DNA from: Tribonema minus
Taxonomy: Eukaryota > Sar > Xanthophyceae > Tribonematales > Tribonemataceae
DNA length: 64,000 nt
Reading direction: 5' to 3'
Assembly (NCBI GenBank): GCA_017506865.1
Contig: JAFCMP010000536.1
Location: forward strand, 1,426,001-1,490,000
This document shows positions 1 through 12,072 of the stretch, one piece after another (position 1 is the first letter of the stretch; each line of letters opens with the position of its first letter). Both the position numbers and the translations under genes were made by a program. The notes below the pieces were generated by a model that did not search any database, was not told the origin of the DNA, and was given only the letters and a program-made list of their open reading frames with translations.

Positions 1-446
1 CACAGGATGGATTATCTCTGCTATTTCTGAGTCTGACCCCAGGCCACATGCTCTGTGTGGCACGTCCGCCCAGAATGATTGATGTGCGGAGGGCAGCCAT
101 GTCTGATGGTGCGCCAACCACTGCGCATACGTCTCTGGCCCTGTCGAAGCTTCTGCTTTCGCTGTCGGTGACGGTGAGCAGCACCAGAACAGCGCTTGCA
201 GCGCCAGATGTGCTGCGCGATCAAAACAGAAGTGTCTACTGTGATTGCGCTGGTTGAAGTTAGCCTGCTGCATCATCAAAGTCAGCTATGGTGGCAGTTG
301 AACATCTCACCCCATCACACCATTCTTTTTTTCCGTTGCCAGGAACTCGCCCGAGAACTGGCGAGAGCGCCGAACGATGTCGAACGAAGTCGTCCATTCT
401 CGACTGCTCTCGAACTTCACTGTTGCCATGACACATCTGGATCACG
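1..446. other. No gene recognised at left edge
   Basis: No convincing exon was found in this stretch. It probably holds the promoter and leader of the COQ8-like gene that starts at 447. Short open frames exist on both strands but none shows a family motif. Confidence 0.4.
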
Positions 447-3400
447 ATGGCGTCCTCCCGGCCAGGTGATCTATTGAGGGTGCTGCAGGGGGTCGGAAAG
501 GTCGTTGCTCAGCTGGTGGAGACGCAGGCGCCGGCTGCAACAGAGCGATTGTCAAGGCTACGACAGCATGGCACTGACACCACTGCCAATGTCGCACAGG
601 CAGCAAACGCTGCCCTGCGACAGGCGAGGGGTGAGCTGGGGGCAAGATTGCCTAGAGCTGCTTCTGCATCAGGTGCTGAAGGAGGCAGAGCTGCACATTC
701 CGGCACCACCACAACTGTGCCAGCAGCAGTGGCGGCATCGCAGCCAAAGCCCGTCGTGGAAGCCATGAAGCAGCTTGATGCGGCAGCGGCAGCTGCTGCG
801 GGCAAGCGGAAGAGTTCGCTAGCGCAGCAAAAACACCAGCAGCAGCAACAGGACCAGCTGCGATGGGAGGCCTCGCCCGCTGCACAGACCGTTGCAGCTC
901 TCAACAACCTCGGAGAAGCTCAGAATATGGAACGGCAAGAGCAGCCCCCGCAGGCTACTGGTGTTCCGTTGCCAATACAAATGCCAGTACTGTCGACACC
1001 ATTGAAATCTGAGGAACAAGCAGCAGCCAGCGCCACGCGCGCTGAAGCAATCCGCGCAATGACTCCCTCGCCTCCTAAACCAGAGCCGCCGGCGTCTGAC
1101 GCAGCCGACGCCGCCGAGGCTGCCAGCGCAGCAGCAACGGCGGCGGCGGCAGGACTGCCATCCAAAGCAGCAGCGGCGGCCGCTGCCGCCGCCGCGCGGC
1201 AGCCGCCTCCGCGGCCGCAGACGCCGCCGGCGTCGCCGGGCAGCAGCAGCAGCGGCGACAGCGCAGGGGGCAGCGCTCGAGCGCGGCGCGTACGCGCCGT
1301 TCCATCGTCGCCGCTCGCGCGTGTGCTGGGCTTCGGCCAGCTCGCAGCGGGTCTAGCGGTGGGCACAGTGGCGGAGGCGCTGCGGCAGGGCGTGGGCGCG
1401 CGCGGCGGTGGCGGCGGCGGCGGCAGCGGCGGCGGCGGCGCGCGCGCCTCCGTCAAGCAGCTCATGGCGTCGGACGCGAACGCGGAGCGGCTGGCGGAGG
1501 CGCTGTGCCGCATGCGCGGCGCGGCGCTCAAGCTCGGGCAGATGCTGTCGATACAGGACGAGGGGGTGATACCGCCGCAGCTGGCGAAGGCGCTGGAGCG
1601 CGTGCGCGCGGGCGCGGACACGATGCCTGCCAAGCAGCTGCACGCGCAGCTGCGCGCGGCGCTGGGCGACGGCTGGCGCGCGCGGCTCGCGGAGTTCGAC
1701 GAGGCGCCGCTCGCGGCGGCGAGCATCGGGCAGGTGTGTATGCATACATGTACTTCAAGGAGTGTTCTTCAGTTTGTGAACATTGGCTGAAGCATCACGT
1801 CACTTGGAAGTGCTAGGCTCCAGCGCACATGATGCTGTAAGTGTCGGTATGACAGCATGCGACGCTTGCTTGCATGCCGGCCGCGCCGGCAGTGGCGGCA
1901 AGCGCCGGCCAGGCGTATTTGAAGCTGTGCACGCATGCACACCAGCGCAGAGGTTGAAGTACGTGTTTGGAGCAGGGACGTCGATGATCTCAATATGCAT
2001 ACAGTCAACCCACTGCACTAAGCTTGCAGTCACGCTCACCAGTTGAAATGCGGCGGGTGTGGGATGACCTGTCATGTGCGCCTGCGGCTCATGTCAGCAA
2101 GTGGCTGCCAGTTTAGATATCTCGCGGCTGTCATCCTATGTCTGCGAACATGTGCAAACGGATGTATGTCCACGCAGCTGCGTATGGTGCTCAGTGAGAA
2201 TGAGCGGCAAGGCAGATTCTGCCGAAGCGCAATGTTTTTACTATATTGTACAGTCCCCCCCGGCAGACACAGGGCACCACCTGCATAGTGTACCTCCAGG
2301 TACTGAAGCGTCAGTTAGTGCTGCAGGTCGGGCTAGGAACATTCATGGGGGGGGTGCAGAGGTACAGGCAGGAGGCACATGGAGGAGGACGTTTGGGGGG
2401 ATCTCGAGATGCCATTTGGCGGCGGCGGCGTTTGAGTGGTTGTCACTGAGACACTTCCAGACTGTCACACAACATGTAGATTCCGTCCAGCAAGCTTCAA
2501 GTCAGATACCATTCATCTGGGCTTTTTTCGCGCCCTGAGCGCGAATTAATAAAACGTACAGGCAGAGGCACCAGGCAGAGGCACCAGTGGCCGGCCAGTA
2601 TTGTCGGCATCTGGGGTATACCTAGGGTACACTCAGGTACACTCAGGGTACACTGAACACTAAGGGTGCAGTCAGGGTACACTGTACTTGCAGTAGTAGC
2701 TTTGCAGCTGTAGCTTTGCGTTGGCGTGAAACAATACAGGCGGTCAGTCCAACCCTAATTCTAACCCTACATTGATCCGCGACATTTCTGCGTCGGCGCG
2801 CACAGGTGCACCGCACAAAGCTGCTGGACGGCACGGAGGTCGCCATGAAAATACCCGTTGTAGTTATTCCTGTATATCCCATGTGGGTAGACGGCGGGAA
2901 TGTTCACATCGCACTTAGGGTTAGTCTGACCCTAATATCTAACCCTATGATCAATCTGCGACCGCTTTGCATTTCGTGCATAGGTGCACCGCGCCAAGCT
3001 GCTGGACGGCACGGAGGTGGCCATGAAGATACAGTACCCGGGCGTAGCGGACAGCATTGAGAGCGACCTGAGCAACCTCGAGAGGCTGGTCACCATGACC
3101 AACCTGCTGCCGCCGGGTGAGTGGCAGAAATGTGGCAAAAGGGTGGCAGAAAGGTGATGCAATGAGGTTGAGCACTGACGCGTGGTTGAGAGGCTGGTCA
3201 CCATGACCGACGTGCTGCCACCGGGTGAGTGGCAGAAATGTGGCAGAAAGGTGGCAGAAAGGTGATGCTATGAGACTGAGCACTGATGCGTGGTCATCTC
3301 GAACAGTAGCCGCGCGGGGACCGCTGGCGCTGCGCTGTACAGCTCGAGTTGCGTAATGTGGGGAGGCTGGTCGCCACCATGACGCACCTGCTGCCGCCGG

Positions 3401-5971
3401 GCGAGTGGCACTGCCATTGTCGTGAGCTATGAGCTGTGGCAATTGAATACCTGTCGGGTAGCAGCCAAGAGCAGTGCCATTGCCACGAGGTATCACCCGT
3501 GGTGATTGAATACTTTTCATGCAGCAGCCAACAGCAGAATCTCGTCGCCACGGCAATCTCCTGCTGCCGCCGGGTGAGTGGCAGAAATGTGGCACAAGGG
3601 TCGCAGAAAGGTGATGCTATGAGGCTGAGCACTGATTCGTGGTCATCTCGAACAGTAGCCGCGCGGGGACCGCTGGCGCTGCGCTGTACAGCTCGAGTCG
3701 CGCAATGTTGGGAGGCTGGTCGCCACCATGACGAGCCCGCTGCTGCCGGGTGAGTGGCACTGCAGCGCCATTGCCGCGAGCTATCCGCCATGGTGATTGA
3801 ATACTTTTCAGGCAGCAGCCAAGATGAGAGTCTTGTCGCTGCGGCGAGTCTCCTGCCACGTGGTGTGCGGCAGAGCGTAGCAGAGTGTTTTTTTCCCGAT
3901 CAGCTGAGCACTGACGCGTGGTCATCTCAAACAGTAGCCGCGGGGACCGCTGGCAGCGGCGCTGTACAGCTCGAGTTGAGCAATGTGGGGAGGCTGGTCG
4001 CCGCCATGACGAAACCCGCTTGTGCGGCAGCGCTCAAACGTGGCCGCCCGCTCGCTCCGCTGTCAACTTCCCAGGCCTGTTCGTGGAGGAGATTGTTGAA
4101 GTTGCGAGGGAGGAGCTCAAGCTGGAGTGCGACTACACCCTGGAGGCGGCGAACCAGGAACGGTTCCGGGCGCTGGTGCAACAGGATCCGGAACTTTCCA
4201 AGCACGTCTCCGTTCCCGCAGTCGTCCACGAGCTCGTCACGCCGCAGGTGACGCTTGCATTTAAGCACACATGCTGGCATGATTATACACACGGTATTGT
4301 GCACATGCATGGCTACATACGTTGAACTACAGCATACTGTCAAAATACATGTCGACGTGTGAACATACAATGTCATTATTTGGAAGTACATGCATATGTA
4401 CACAAGACACATTTCGAAGTACATGCACATACAGAAACATTTGATAGCCTTGAATGAAGGAATTCATGCATGCATGCAAGCATACATGTTCGGATGGAGC
4501 ACCTTGCACACACACACACACTCACGTACACACACTCATGCGCACACAGACACACACACACACACGCAGACCCCATATACATCATTATTGGTGGAAGGCA
4601 CTTGCGGCTAACCATCCCTTGTCACCTAGAGCTCTATCGATCTTTTGATTCGTTTTCATTAATATAAGCTCATGCGTGCATGCCCTGTGATGTCAATAGT
4701 ACACAAGTCTATGCTAGCCACGTGTGCAGTGGGGATGGTGAAAGTAGCTGGCCCTGACACCCTTGTGCCACCAGCATCATCCCTCGCCGTCGTCCTCCTC
4801 CCTGCGTGCATGCCGCACACCAACCGTGTTGCAGCGCTCAGCACGGATGCGCTCGACCTTTCCTCTTTTGCGTATGACGCTCTGCTTTGAAGTAGCTCGC
4901 ACAAACGACTACCACTGCCCCGCTGTTCACGCGCTTGTATCCTCGGTTCCCATCTCACGCCAATCACCTCCATACCGCCTATGCCCCGCCTTCGCGCAGG
5001 TCCTGACGACGTACATGGTGCGCGGCGTCCACATCAACCGCGTCGCAACGCTCTTACTTTGGCGTGGATACTCCTTGACAGTACATCTCATCTCGCGCCC
5101 ACCGCGTGCGTCCCGCGCGCTTGCCCCCCTTGCGGCGCAGGTCCTCACGACGCACATGGTGCGCGGCGTGCACATGGACCGCGTTGCGGCGCTCGACCAG
5201 GATGCGCGCAACGCTCTCATACTCTCGTGTACACTCACTCGCGCCCTCGTGCTGCCCGCTCATTCTTCCGTCTGCTTCCTCTCTCGCGCGCTTGCCCCTC
5301 TCGACGCGCAGGTGCTGACGACGCACATGGTGCGCGGCGTGCACATCGACCGCGTGGCGGCGCTCGGCCAGGACGCGCGCAATGCCGTCGCGCGCCTCCT
5401 CCTGCGCCTCACGCTGCGCGAGCTCTTCGCGTGGCGCTTCATGCAGACGGACCCCAACTGGGGCAACTACCTGTACGACGCCGACGCCGCGACGCTGCAC
5501 CTCATCGACTTTGGCGCGTGCCGCGCGTACGACAAGCGCTTCGTCGACGCCTACCTGAAACTAGTCTGGGCGGCCGCGAACGGCGACGCCGACACGCTGA
5601 CGCGCATCTCGCGCGACCTCGAGTTCCTCACGGGGGCGGAGACGCCGGAGATGCTCGCGGCGCACGCGGGCGCGGGGCTCGTCGTGGGCGAGCCCTTCGC
5701 GCGCGACGCGCCCTTCGATTTCGCGGCCTCCGACCTGACGGCGCGCCTCGGCCGTCACGGCGAGGTCTTCGCGCGCCACCGCCTCACGCCGCCGCCGCGA
5801 GAGGCGTACTCGCTGCACCGCAAGCTCGCGGGCGCGTTCCTCGCGTGCATCAAGCTCGGCGCGGTCATCAACTGCCGCGACATACTGGAGGAGACGTACC
5901 GCTCGTACCAGTTTGACGATGATGCATCCGCTACTGCGGGTTTGAGTGGCAAGGCGGCGGCGACCAAGTAA
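447..5971 (+). CDS. COQ8: ABC1/UbiB-family atypical kinase, COQ8 (ADCK) type
   Basis: Atypical kinase/ATPase of the ABC1 (UbiB/COQ8) family. Eukaryotic COQ8 proteins act at the mitochondrial inner membrane in coenzyme Q biosynthesis, so the role here is by family. Four exons join in phase: 447-1733, 2984-3116, 4075-4247 and 5312-5971, giving 750 residues. The first ~350 residues are low complexity (Gln/Ala-rich, with a Gly run near 318-332). All family hallmarks follow: KLGQ at 362-365, the Ala-rich loop AAAS at 423-426 inside [12 protein letters not shown], the VAMK lysine at 444, LECDY at 490-494, QTDPNWGN at 576-583 and the metal-binding IDFG at 596-599. The C-terminus keeps the [15 protein letters not shown] block. 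The long Ala/Gln N-terminus is unlike a typical transit peptide, so the exact start is uncertain. Introns contain several diverged copies of the exon edges. The last of three acceptor copies before exon 4 was chosen because only it continues into the kinase C-lobe. Confidence 0.9.
2362..2565 (+). mobile_element. 5'-truncated non-LTR-like insertion, copy 1
   Basis: About 184 bp of element lie between direct repeats GTACAGGCAG (2362-2371 and 2556-2565), read as a 10-bp target-site duplication. The body matches the 3' part of the copies at 7190-7639 and 50279-50735. It ends in the same stem-loop (2527-2545, arms TTCGCGC/GCGCGAA, loop CCTGA) followed by TTAATAAAAC. It lies in intron 1 of the COQ8-like gene and is the shortest copy, consistent with 5' truncation during target-primed insertion. 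Confidence 0.75.
2806..2849 (+). repeat. Echo of COQ8 exon 2 start
   Basis: This is a diverged copy of the first ~44 nt of exon 2 (real exon from 2984), preceded by its own CACAG acceptor and by related upstream intron sequence. It would encode [15 protein letters not shown] in the same phase, then runs into non-homologous sequence with no donor. It looks like a tandem acceptor-side exon-edge duplicate rather than a functional exon. Confidence 0.8.
3187..4010 (+). repeat. Donor-side echo array of COQ8 exon 2
   Basis: At least five diverged copies of the last ~45 nt of exon 2 plus the following intron start here, near 3187, 3361, 3550, 3711 and 3988. Several keep the coding-like GAGGCTGGTC and an intact CCGGGTGAGTGG donor. 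Between them repeats a second motif with a CTGAGCACTGA...TGGTCATCTC core. The array makes up most of intron 2. Confidence 0.85.
4505..4566. repeat. CA-rich microsatellite
   Basis: A (CA)n tract interrupted by CTCA/CGTA units lies in intron 3 of the COQ8-like gene. Confidence 0.9.
4575..4670 (-). repeat. Dispersed repeat family B, copy 1
   Basis: Reverse-orientation copy of the short repeat also found near 30073, 35383, 38517, 39640 and 43780. Its conserved landmarks include AATCAAAAGATCG, CTCTAGGTGACAAGG and GCCTTCCACCAATGA. No coding capacity is seen. Confidence 0.75.
4990..5311 (+). repeat. Acceptor-side echoes of COQ8 exon 4
   Basis: Two diverged copies of the start of the last exon (from about 5001 and 5140; real exon from 5312) each follow a GCGCAG acceptor. 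They encode [15 protein letters not shown] and [15 protein letters not shown] in the correct phase before diverging. If the first acceptor were used the frame stays open to the true exon, so a longer isoform is formally possible. Confidence 0.8.
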
Positions 5972-7189
5972 CTCAGTGAGTGAGTGAGTCGGCGGGTTTG
6001 TAGAGTCGTGCGGAGCGCGCCAGCGCGTTCCTTGCGCCCGTGCAGCTTGCATCACCTGCTGCGACCTTCTCCAGGACGTGGTACCGCTTTGATGAAGACG
6101 CGACCGCTGGGGGCCCGAGGAGCGTCAGTGAGGCGGTGGCGAGTGAGTCAGTGAGTGAGTCGGCGTGAGTAGAGCTGCGCCGCCGGCGGGGAGGGGGGGA
6201 ACGCACGTGCGCCGTGTGCGTCGGGCCAGCCACAGCGCTCGTTTGCTGCAGTAGCTGAGAAGTGCTGCAATCTCACGCACCTCAGGCGTTGAAAGGTACC
6301 CACAGAGGCAGCACAAGGGCTCTCCCGCGAGTTTGGTTCAACGTTTGAGCGGCGCTCGCGGTTATAACAGCCGTGTAATTTTTGCTGACGCAGCGAGGTT
6401 CATGCAACACATGTACAGGTACAACAAATGGACATGTCACTTGTGCCGTGCAGCACTTGTGCTGCAAACGTAAATGGGTGTGCCTTTTTCATCTCCCAGC
6501 GTGTGCTTGTATTGTCTGGCCTTGGGGGTGAGGGATATTCGATGTACAGCAGCCCCCTTGAAAACTGCACGGCGAGCGTGTGTGCGCACGCCTCGAGGCT
6601 GCGCGCACAGCAGGCAATCGTTGCCAGATTTGGGAAAGCAGACTGTGGTCTGGATTGAGCAGGTCATGCAGCTCCGCATCGCATGCAGGCTGCAGCAGTC
6701 GTCTACTCCCATAGTCTGTGTACTTGAACTCAACTGCACTACAAGCTTGCTGGCTTTTATGAAACGGCGGCGTTTCGCATATGCATGAAGTCACGGCGAT
6801 ACCGCACTCTACACGCTGCTGCTTTTAGTAATGCACAATGTCACCTTATCGCGGGTGAAGCTTTTGACACTGACGGAGTTTGCGGCCAAACTCATGCTGC
6901 CATTGGCACTGAGGACAAATGACAAGTGGCTCCCAGTACAGCCGCAATGCCTGTGAGCTATATGACTTTGAACTGGACTCTGTGTGCCTAGGAGTCTTGC
7001 ATATATGGTGAATGCAAACATGTCCGAGTGCTAGTGTCGTTGAAGTTCACACAAAGTTCACCCAAAAAAATGAGTTGTTAGCTTGAGGCGGAAAGCCCTG
7101 TGCAATCTGCAAGATGTGCAGCTCTTGTGCGTGTGCAACGCGCACGGCGCATCTGTCAGGTGTCACCACGCCCAGCCAGGCCAGCCAAT
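5972..7189. other. 3' flank of COQ8 gene, with a copy of its 3' end
   Basis: About 6025-6175 is a diverged copy of the last ~100 coding bases plus the GTGAGTGAGTGAGTCGG stretch that follows the stop at 5969-5971. The rest of the interval shows no recognised gene. Confidence 0.6.
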
Positions 7190-7639
7190 AGTACCGGAAT
7201 TATGACCAGAGTTGTTACAAACTTGCCACTTTGGCAATCGGGTCTTTTGGCAGCATCGGGGAGCAGGGGCGGAAGCTGCTGGAGGCTGAGGCGACGGAGT
7301 ATGCCAGCAGGATGTCAGTGCCCGGAGGAGCGCGCCCTAAAGCTCTTAAGGGCATCGCCCTGGCGCGCTTACGCTCAGCACTGTCGGCAGCGCTCCACAT
7401 GGCGTACTCTGGCTGTGTCATGACACACATGCAGAATCCAGGGGGGGGGGGGCACATGGAGGAGGACGCAGGGGAGGATCCCGAGATGCCATTTGGCCGC
7501 GGCGGCGGCGTTTGAGTGGTTGTCATTGAGACACTTTCAGAAGTCACATGGCATGCAGATTCCGTACAGCAGCATCAAGTTAGACCATCATCTGGGCTTT
7601 TTCGCGCCCTGAGCGAGAATTAATAAAAAGTACCGGAAT
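7190..7639 (+). mobile_element. 5'-truncated non-LTR-like insertion, copy 2
   Basis: An element of ~428 bp lies between 11-bp direct repeats AGTACCGGAAT (7190-7200 and 7629-7639). It carries an open frame (7231-7515) ending ...ARLRSALSAALHMAYSG and then a Gly-rich tail and stop. This frame is shared with the copy at 50279-50735 and may be the C-terminus of the element's protein. The 3' stem-loop is at 7601-7619, followed by TTAATAAAAAGTAC. The protein family is not recognised. Confidence 0.8.
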
Positions 7640-8283
7640 CCTGTTGCCTGCGGAAGTAGCGGCTAGAGTTTGAAGTTGGAATTTTGCAACACGCGTTGAA
7701 CTTGTGTTTTCACCAGGTTTCATTTCAGCAAAAACTTCAATGGTTTGCGGGCCTCACACAGCAAGACATAGCCGAGGCCAAGGGAAAGAGGGCCAAGAAT
7801 GCCAAAGGGCTAGGGATAGCAGGGAGTGCGGCCATGCTTGAAATTTTCATTCTCCCTTGGAAAGTAGACCCCTATTGCTCGAGTCACACTGTCCTGGGCA
7901 GGTCAATTGATTGTAGTAATGTCAGCAGCTGATAGTACTATTTAGTAAACGTCAGCAGCTGATAAAACATGCGTCACCAGCCCCTCCAGGACGCGCATCG
8001 ATCCTTGTTCGTGTTTGCTGAGGTTGCTGACCTTGATGCGATCCGTACTCACGCAGCTGAGACATTGACTGCCAGACTCATTATAACTGCGGTCGCGACT
8101 GTTACCCGCTTCGCCATGGCTTGACGTAAATCTAGGCAGATTTGGGATAGGTGTCGTGTGACTCTCCCTCGTTCCGACATGAGCTTCAACTTGATGTGTG
8201 AAAAGCGGAATAGCCTCCATCTCGCGTGAGGGCAGCTCATTCCCGAAGACTAGGATAGTACTCGAAGCAGATCGGAAGCAAAT
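7640..8283. other. Intergenic, upstream of the NnrU-like gene
   Basis: No gene recognised. A short direct repeat (GTCAGCAGCTGATA) occurs near 7921 and 7950. The promoter of the gene at 8284 must lie here. Confidence 0.4.
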
Positions 8284-11200
8284 ATGTTACGCCTCACGGA
8301 TCTGGAAACCATGAAGGTGCTTGGCGCCGGCACGCTCCTCTGGTGCGGTGTGCACCTGTTCGGAGCTGAGAAAGATCAGCAAGTGATAGCGAAGCTAGGG
8401 GGAGGCCGGCAAGGTCGCCAGGCGTTTACCCTGCTGTACTATGCCCTCAGCGCGGGGCTGTACCTCGCGCAGGTGTACCTGTACCAGCGCGTGTTCACAT
8501 CTACACCTCTCCCGGCAACATACGTTTGGCCAGGACACCTGCCCAAATTCCTGGAATCCAACAGGGAGAACATCAGGCTGGCTGTGGCGATCAGCACATC
8601 CGTGGCCAGATACCTGGCTGTGTTCCTGACGAGCCTGGCAACCTTCACCCGCACCACGCCTCCGAACAGCAGGTACGCGGGCGCGACGACAGAATTGCAA
8701 GATAGATCTTTGACGAAATGTCGTTCCTACATGCGTGCATGCAGCTCTGGTCAAGGCCTTGTGTGCTCTAGCTCCTGCTTTGTGCAGGGGCATGTTAGTG
8801 TAGTACCGGAGGGGGCTTTCGCATTGCAAAACACTTGAGTTGCTATCTGAGTGGATTGAAATAATCTCACTTGTCGCTCGACACCATTGAAGTCTTGCAC
8901 CTCTAGGAGATTTGTTGCAGCTCAGATGTGCAACGGAGCGGCATGTGCAGAATTGGGGTCATACTTTCAACGTTCATTCAACCAGAATTTGACGCAATGT
9001 ACTGAGGCATTCGAACTATGAGGAACATCTGTCTGCGAGCTGTCAGCATGCAATACCATCGGTCAATTTTGGCAGCGCAATCCATGCAGTCCTGTAAGCA
9101 GTGCATTCAGACCAAGTATACATATTGTCAGGTGCAGTCGATGCGTCATTATTTCGAAGAGCTATCCAATATGGAGGTTCAGCCGACATCAGTGTGTGTT
9201 GTGCCGTGAACGCCTTGATGGTTGCCGCCGTTTGAACTCTCAGAGAGCAGCGTACAGTAGTGTGCAGTTTGCCCTCTGCTGCGTATCCCATGCGCTGCAG
9301 TTGATAGCGCGAACTCTGCCATTCAACAGGGCTCTCAAGTGCATTTCCTGAAATACGTCCGCGTGAGTCCTCACGCGACGCCACACATGATTCCATACCT
9401 CTCATCAACGGAACGCTACTGCAGCTGGATGATGACCGTCCCCCTCCCCCACCCTACACATGCGCTTGCCCTCTCTCATCCCAAAATCTCAGCTGATCAT
9501 TGCCGGCGCTTGCACTCTCTCATCCCAAAATCTCAGCTGATCATTGCCGTATTGTTGCACATGATAATTGATGTCGTCTGAGCACTTCCCTGGAAGCCCC
9601 TTCTGGCCATCACGCAGCGGCGAACGCTAAAAACATGCACGCGAGAGGATGCCTTGGCGCATCAGCCGCCAGCGATGCTGCGCGCCTAGTCATGCCCTCC
9701 GCGGCTTTACAACCATGCTCACACTCTGCTGTATAGAAGTACATGTACATTCAACAATATAAGGCAGCGCTCAACTCTGCAGGCGCAGGCGGTACAGCGG
9801 CAGGGCATACTCTACATATACATACAAACCTCAACACAAAACAAGGCAGCGTTGAACTCTTGCTCACCCAATCCCCCCCCCCCCCCCCCTCCACCGCCGC
9901 CGCACTGCAGGGTGGTGCTCAAGCATGACGGCTTCCACACGCGCCAGGCGCAGGCAGCGCAGGCGCAGGACGTAGCTGCACCCGCCCCCACCACCGCCGC
10001 CGCCACCGCCGTCGAGGTTCCCGCGTGGGGCCTGGGGCGCATCACGCGCCACCCCATCAACACTGCGCTCGTCATCTTTGCGCTCTCGCACCTCACGCCC
10101 AGCGACTCGGCGACCAAGTGGCAGGCCAGCGCGCTGTTCTGGGGCCCGCAGCTGCTGCTCGCCATCGCAGGTGAGAAAAGTGCTTCGGCGATGCATAAGG
10201 GTTTGTCATTGGTTGATTTGGACACGTGACATTTTGCTTTTCGCTGATGATAGTGCTAATTATAAGTAGCCAGTACAAAGAACTTACTGTTTGCGCGACT
10301 AAGATTTCACGCTCAGTGACTCAGCGGCGGCCAACTGGCAGGCTAGCGCGCTGTTCTGGGGCCCGCAGCTGCTGCTCGCCATCGCAGGTGAGAGGGACAG
10401 ATCGCGCACAGAAAGAGTGATGCTATCGTTTTTGTCGGACAACATAGTATTTCAAGCATGGCAATAAAGGTTTATCATTGTTTACGCTGATGTACATCAT
10501 CATCATAGAAAATGCGAGCCCCCATCAGTCTTCTGTGTGTGAAGGGGGTCGCGAGTTGCACGTCCGACGCATGCGTGAGCGCTCCCCTATCCTTCAGTTT
10601 AGGGCCAACATAGCTGATGTCCTGTAAGGCAGTGCTTGTCAGGTGATGCGGGGGTCGAATCAAGGGCAGCTTGCCCTGGTTCCCACCCTCTTTCTCCACC
10701 ACGTCTCTGAGGCAGCACCCCTATGTCACCCAAAGTGGCCGGCCCCCATGCTGTCGTGACGCTGCGTGTCATTGCGGGTAATGCGCGCTCTCCCTAGAGT
10801 CTCATGGTGCGCCACCTACCCGCATTTTCTGGCCTCGTGCGCAAGCCGCTTCGGCTCACACGTATCCTGTTCCACTAGATTGCGCGTGTTGATGTCGCCT
10901 GTAAGCACTCGCTCCCCACATTCAAGCATCACAGTGGACTGTAGCGCACGGAACCGTGTACGTCATTGCAAGTAAACCGCCTCACTCTCCATCCCTGACC
11001 TCTTTCCCCTTTGCGCACCACTCTGCCACCCCAGGAACGTTCCTCCAGGACCAGCGCCTGGCGCGCGACCCGTCCGGCACCTACAAGCGCTACCTCAAGG
11101 AGTCCAGCCTGCTGCCCAACCCCTTTGCGCTGTTCAACATGCCGAGTGAGGAGCGTGCTGCGCTCGCCAAGCCCGCCGCCGCCGCGCTGGCCATCGCGTC

Positions 11201-12072
11201 GGCGTTCTTTGCCTTTCCCAAGCTCAACAGGTGACACGCCTTTTCTTTTTTTTCGCAGCACATTGGCCCATTTGTTTCACAAGTATATACTTCGAAGTCC
11301 TGCAAGTTCACGGAAGCCTTTGCGTTGTGATATTGTTTGTGCTGCACTTGAGTCTGGTGCTTTAAAGCAGTGTAGGTTCAGGGGCCACGTCGCTTTTCCC
11401 CGGCATATGCTCCCCAAGCTCAACACGCGTGACGCACCATTCAGATCGTAGCTCAAGAACGGAGGTCATCGCGTTTTATGCTTGATCTGGCACTGCAATC
11501 GCGTCTGCAATGTTCGCGTCGTTTCCCAAGCTCAAATGAGTTCTAAAGGTGATGCACTATTGCGCATGCGCATACTTGATCTTGGTCTCGGGCGGGAAGG
11601 ACTCTGGTCGCTGCAAGCTCAGGCAATGTAAGTAGCGCACGCTGCAGCACACATGCTTCGGCCCCCATTGCGGTCTCCCTTTACGCTGGCTAGCTCGTCA
11701 AATGATTGCTGCCCCCCCCCCCCCCCCATTTCCCCTCTCCTCCATTAACATCACGCGCCGGGCTGCTCTACCCATTGCGGTTTCTCTCCACGCTGGCCAG
11801 CTCGCTGATCAATTACTCCCCCCCCCCCCCCCCCCCCCCCTCCTACTTTCTCCTGTGTCAGGCTGCTCTACGCACCCACCAGCGGCTGGCTCCCCCTGAC
11901 CTACATGGCCCTTGAGACCATCTACTCCAGCCCTGCCGCCGTTGCGCTGCTGCCCAACAAGGAGGACGTCGCCGCCGCCGTGAGGCCCCCCACCAAGAAG
12001 GTTGAAGTTGGCGGCGCCGATGCTGACCCCAATGTCGCCGCTGCCGTGCCCGTGCGCGCGCCGGCCAAGTAA
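8284..12072 (+). CDS. NnrU-family multi-pass membrane protein
   Basis: Four exons join in phase: 8284-8672, 9911-10170, 11035-11230 and 11862-12072, giving 351 residues. The N-terminus has a hydrophobic segment with GVHLFG, then LLYYALSAGLYLAQVYLY. Exon 2 carries the family signature GRITRHPINTALVIFALSH, and exon 3 continues GTFLQDQRLARD, the G..hQD.R block of NnrU proteins. NnrU-domain proteins include plant and algal 15-cis-zeta-carotene isomerase (Z-ISO), where conserved histidines bind heme. Here H in GVHLF and in TRHP are the candidates, but I cannot tell Z-ISO from other NnrU proteins. The C-terminus after the last hydrophobic stretch is Ala/Val/Lys-rich and unrecognised. Exons 2 and 4 are preceded by pure C tracts (9873-9889 and 11818-11840) acting as polypyrimidine tracts. 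Confidence 0.85.
10309..10393 (+). repeat. Donor-side echo of NnrU exon 2
   Basis: A diverged copy (~90% by eye) of the last ~83 nt of exon 2 including its donor (CATCGCAG/GTGAG), about 216 bp downstream of the original. It has no acceptor of its own directly upstream, so it is probably intronic. Confidence 0.9.
11395..11566 (+). repeat. Donor-side echoes of NnrU exon 3
   Basis: Two degraded copies of the exon 3 end (CCCAAGCTCAACA...) lie near 11410 and 11507, the second also keeping ATCGCGTCTGC and TTTCCCAAGCTCAA. Confidence 0.75.
11664..11861 (+). repeat. Acceptor-side echoes of NnrU exon 4
   Basis: Two tandem units carry CCCATTGCGGT...CGCTGG.(C/T)AGCTCG..., each ending in a long C run. 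A copy of GGGCTGCTCTAC, the start of exon 4, lies at ~11759. The array forms the branch and polypyrimidine region of the last intron. Confidence 0.75.

Noticed and set aside
1075-1760. Arg/Ala/Pro-rich open frames opposite COQ8 exon 1
   Set aside because: Shadows of a GC-rich coding exon in other frames.
447-6175. Echo copies as assembly errors
   Set aside because: The copies are strongly diverged from the true exons and from each other, which misassembly of identical reads would not produce.
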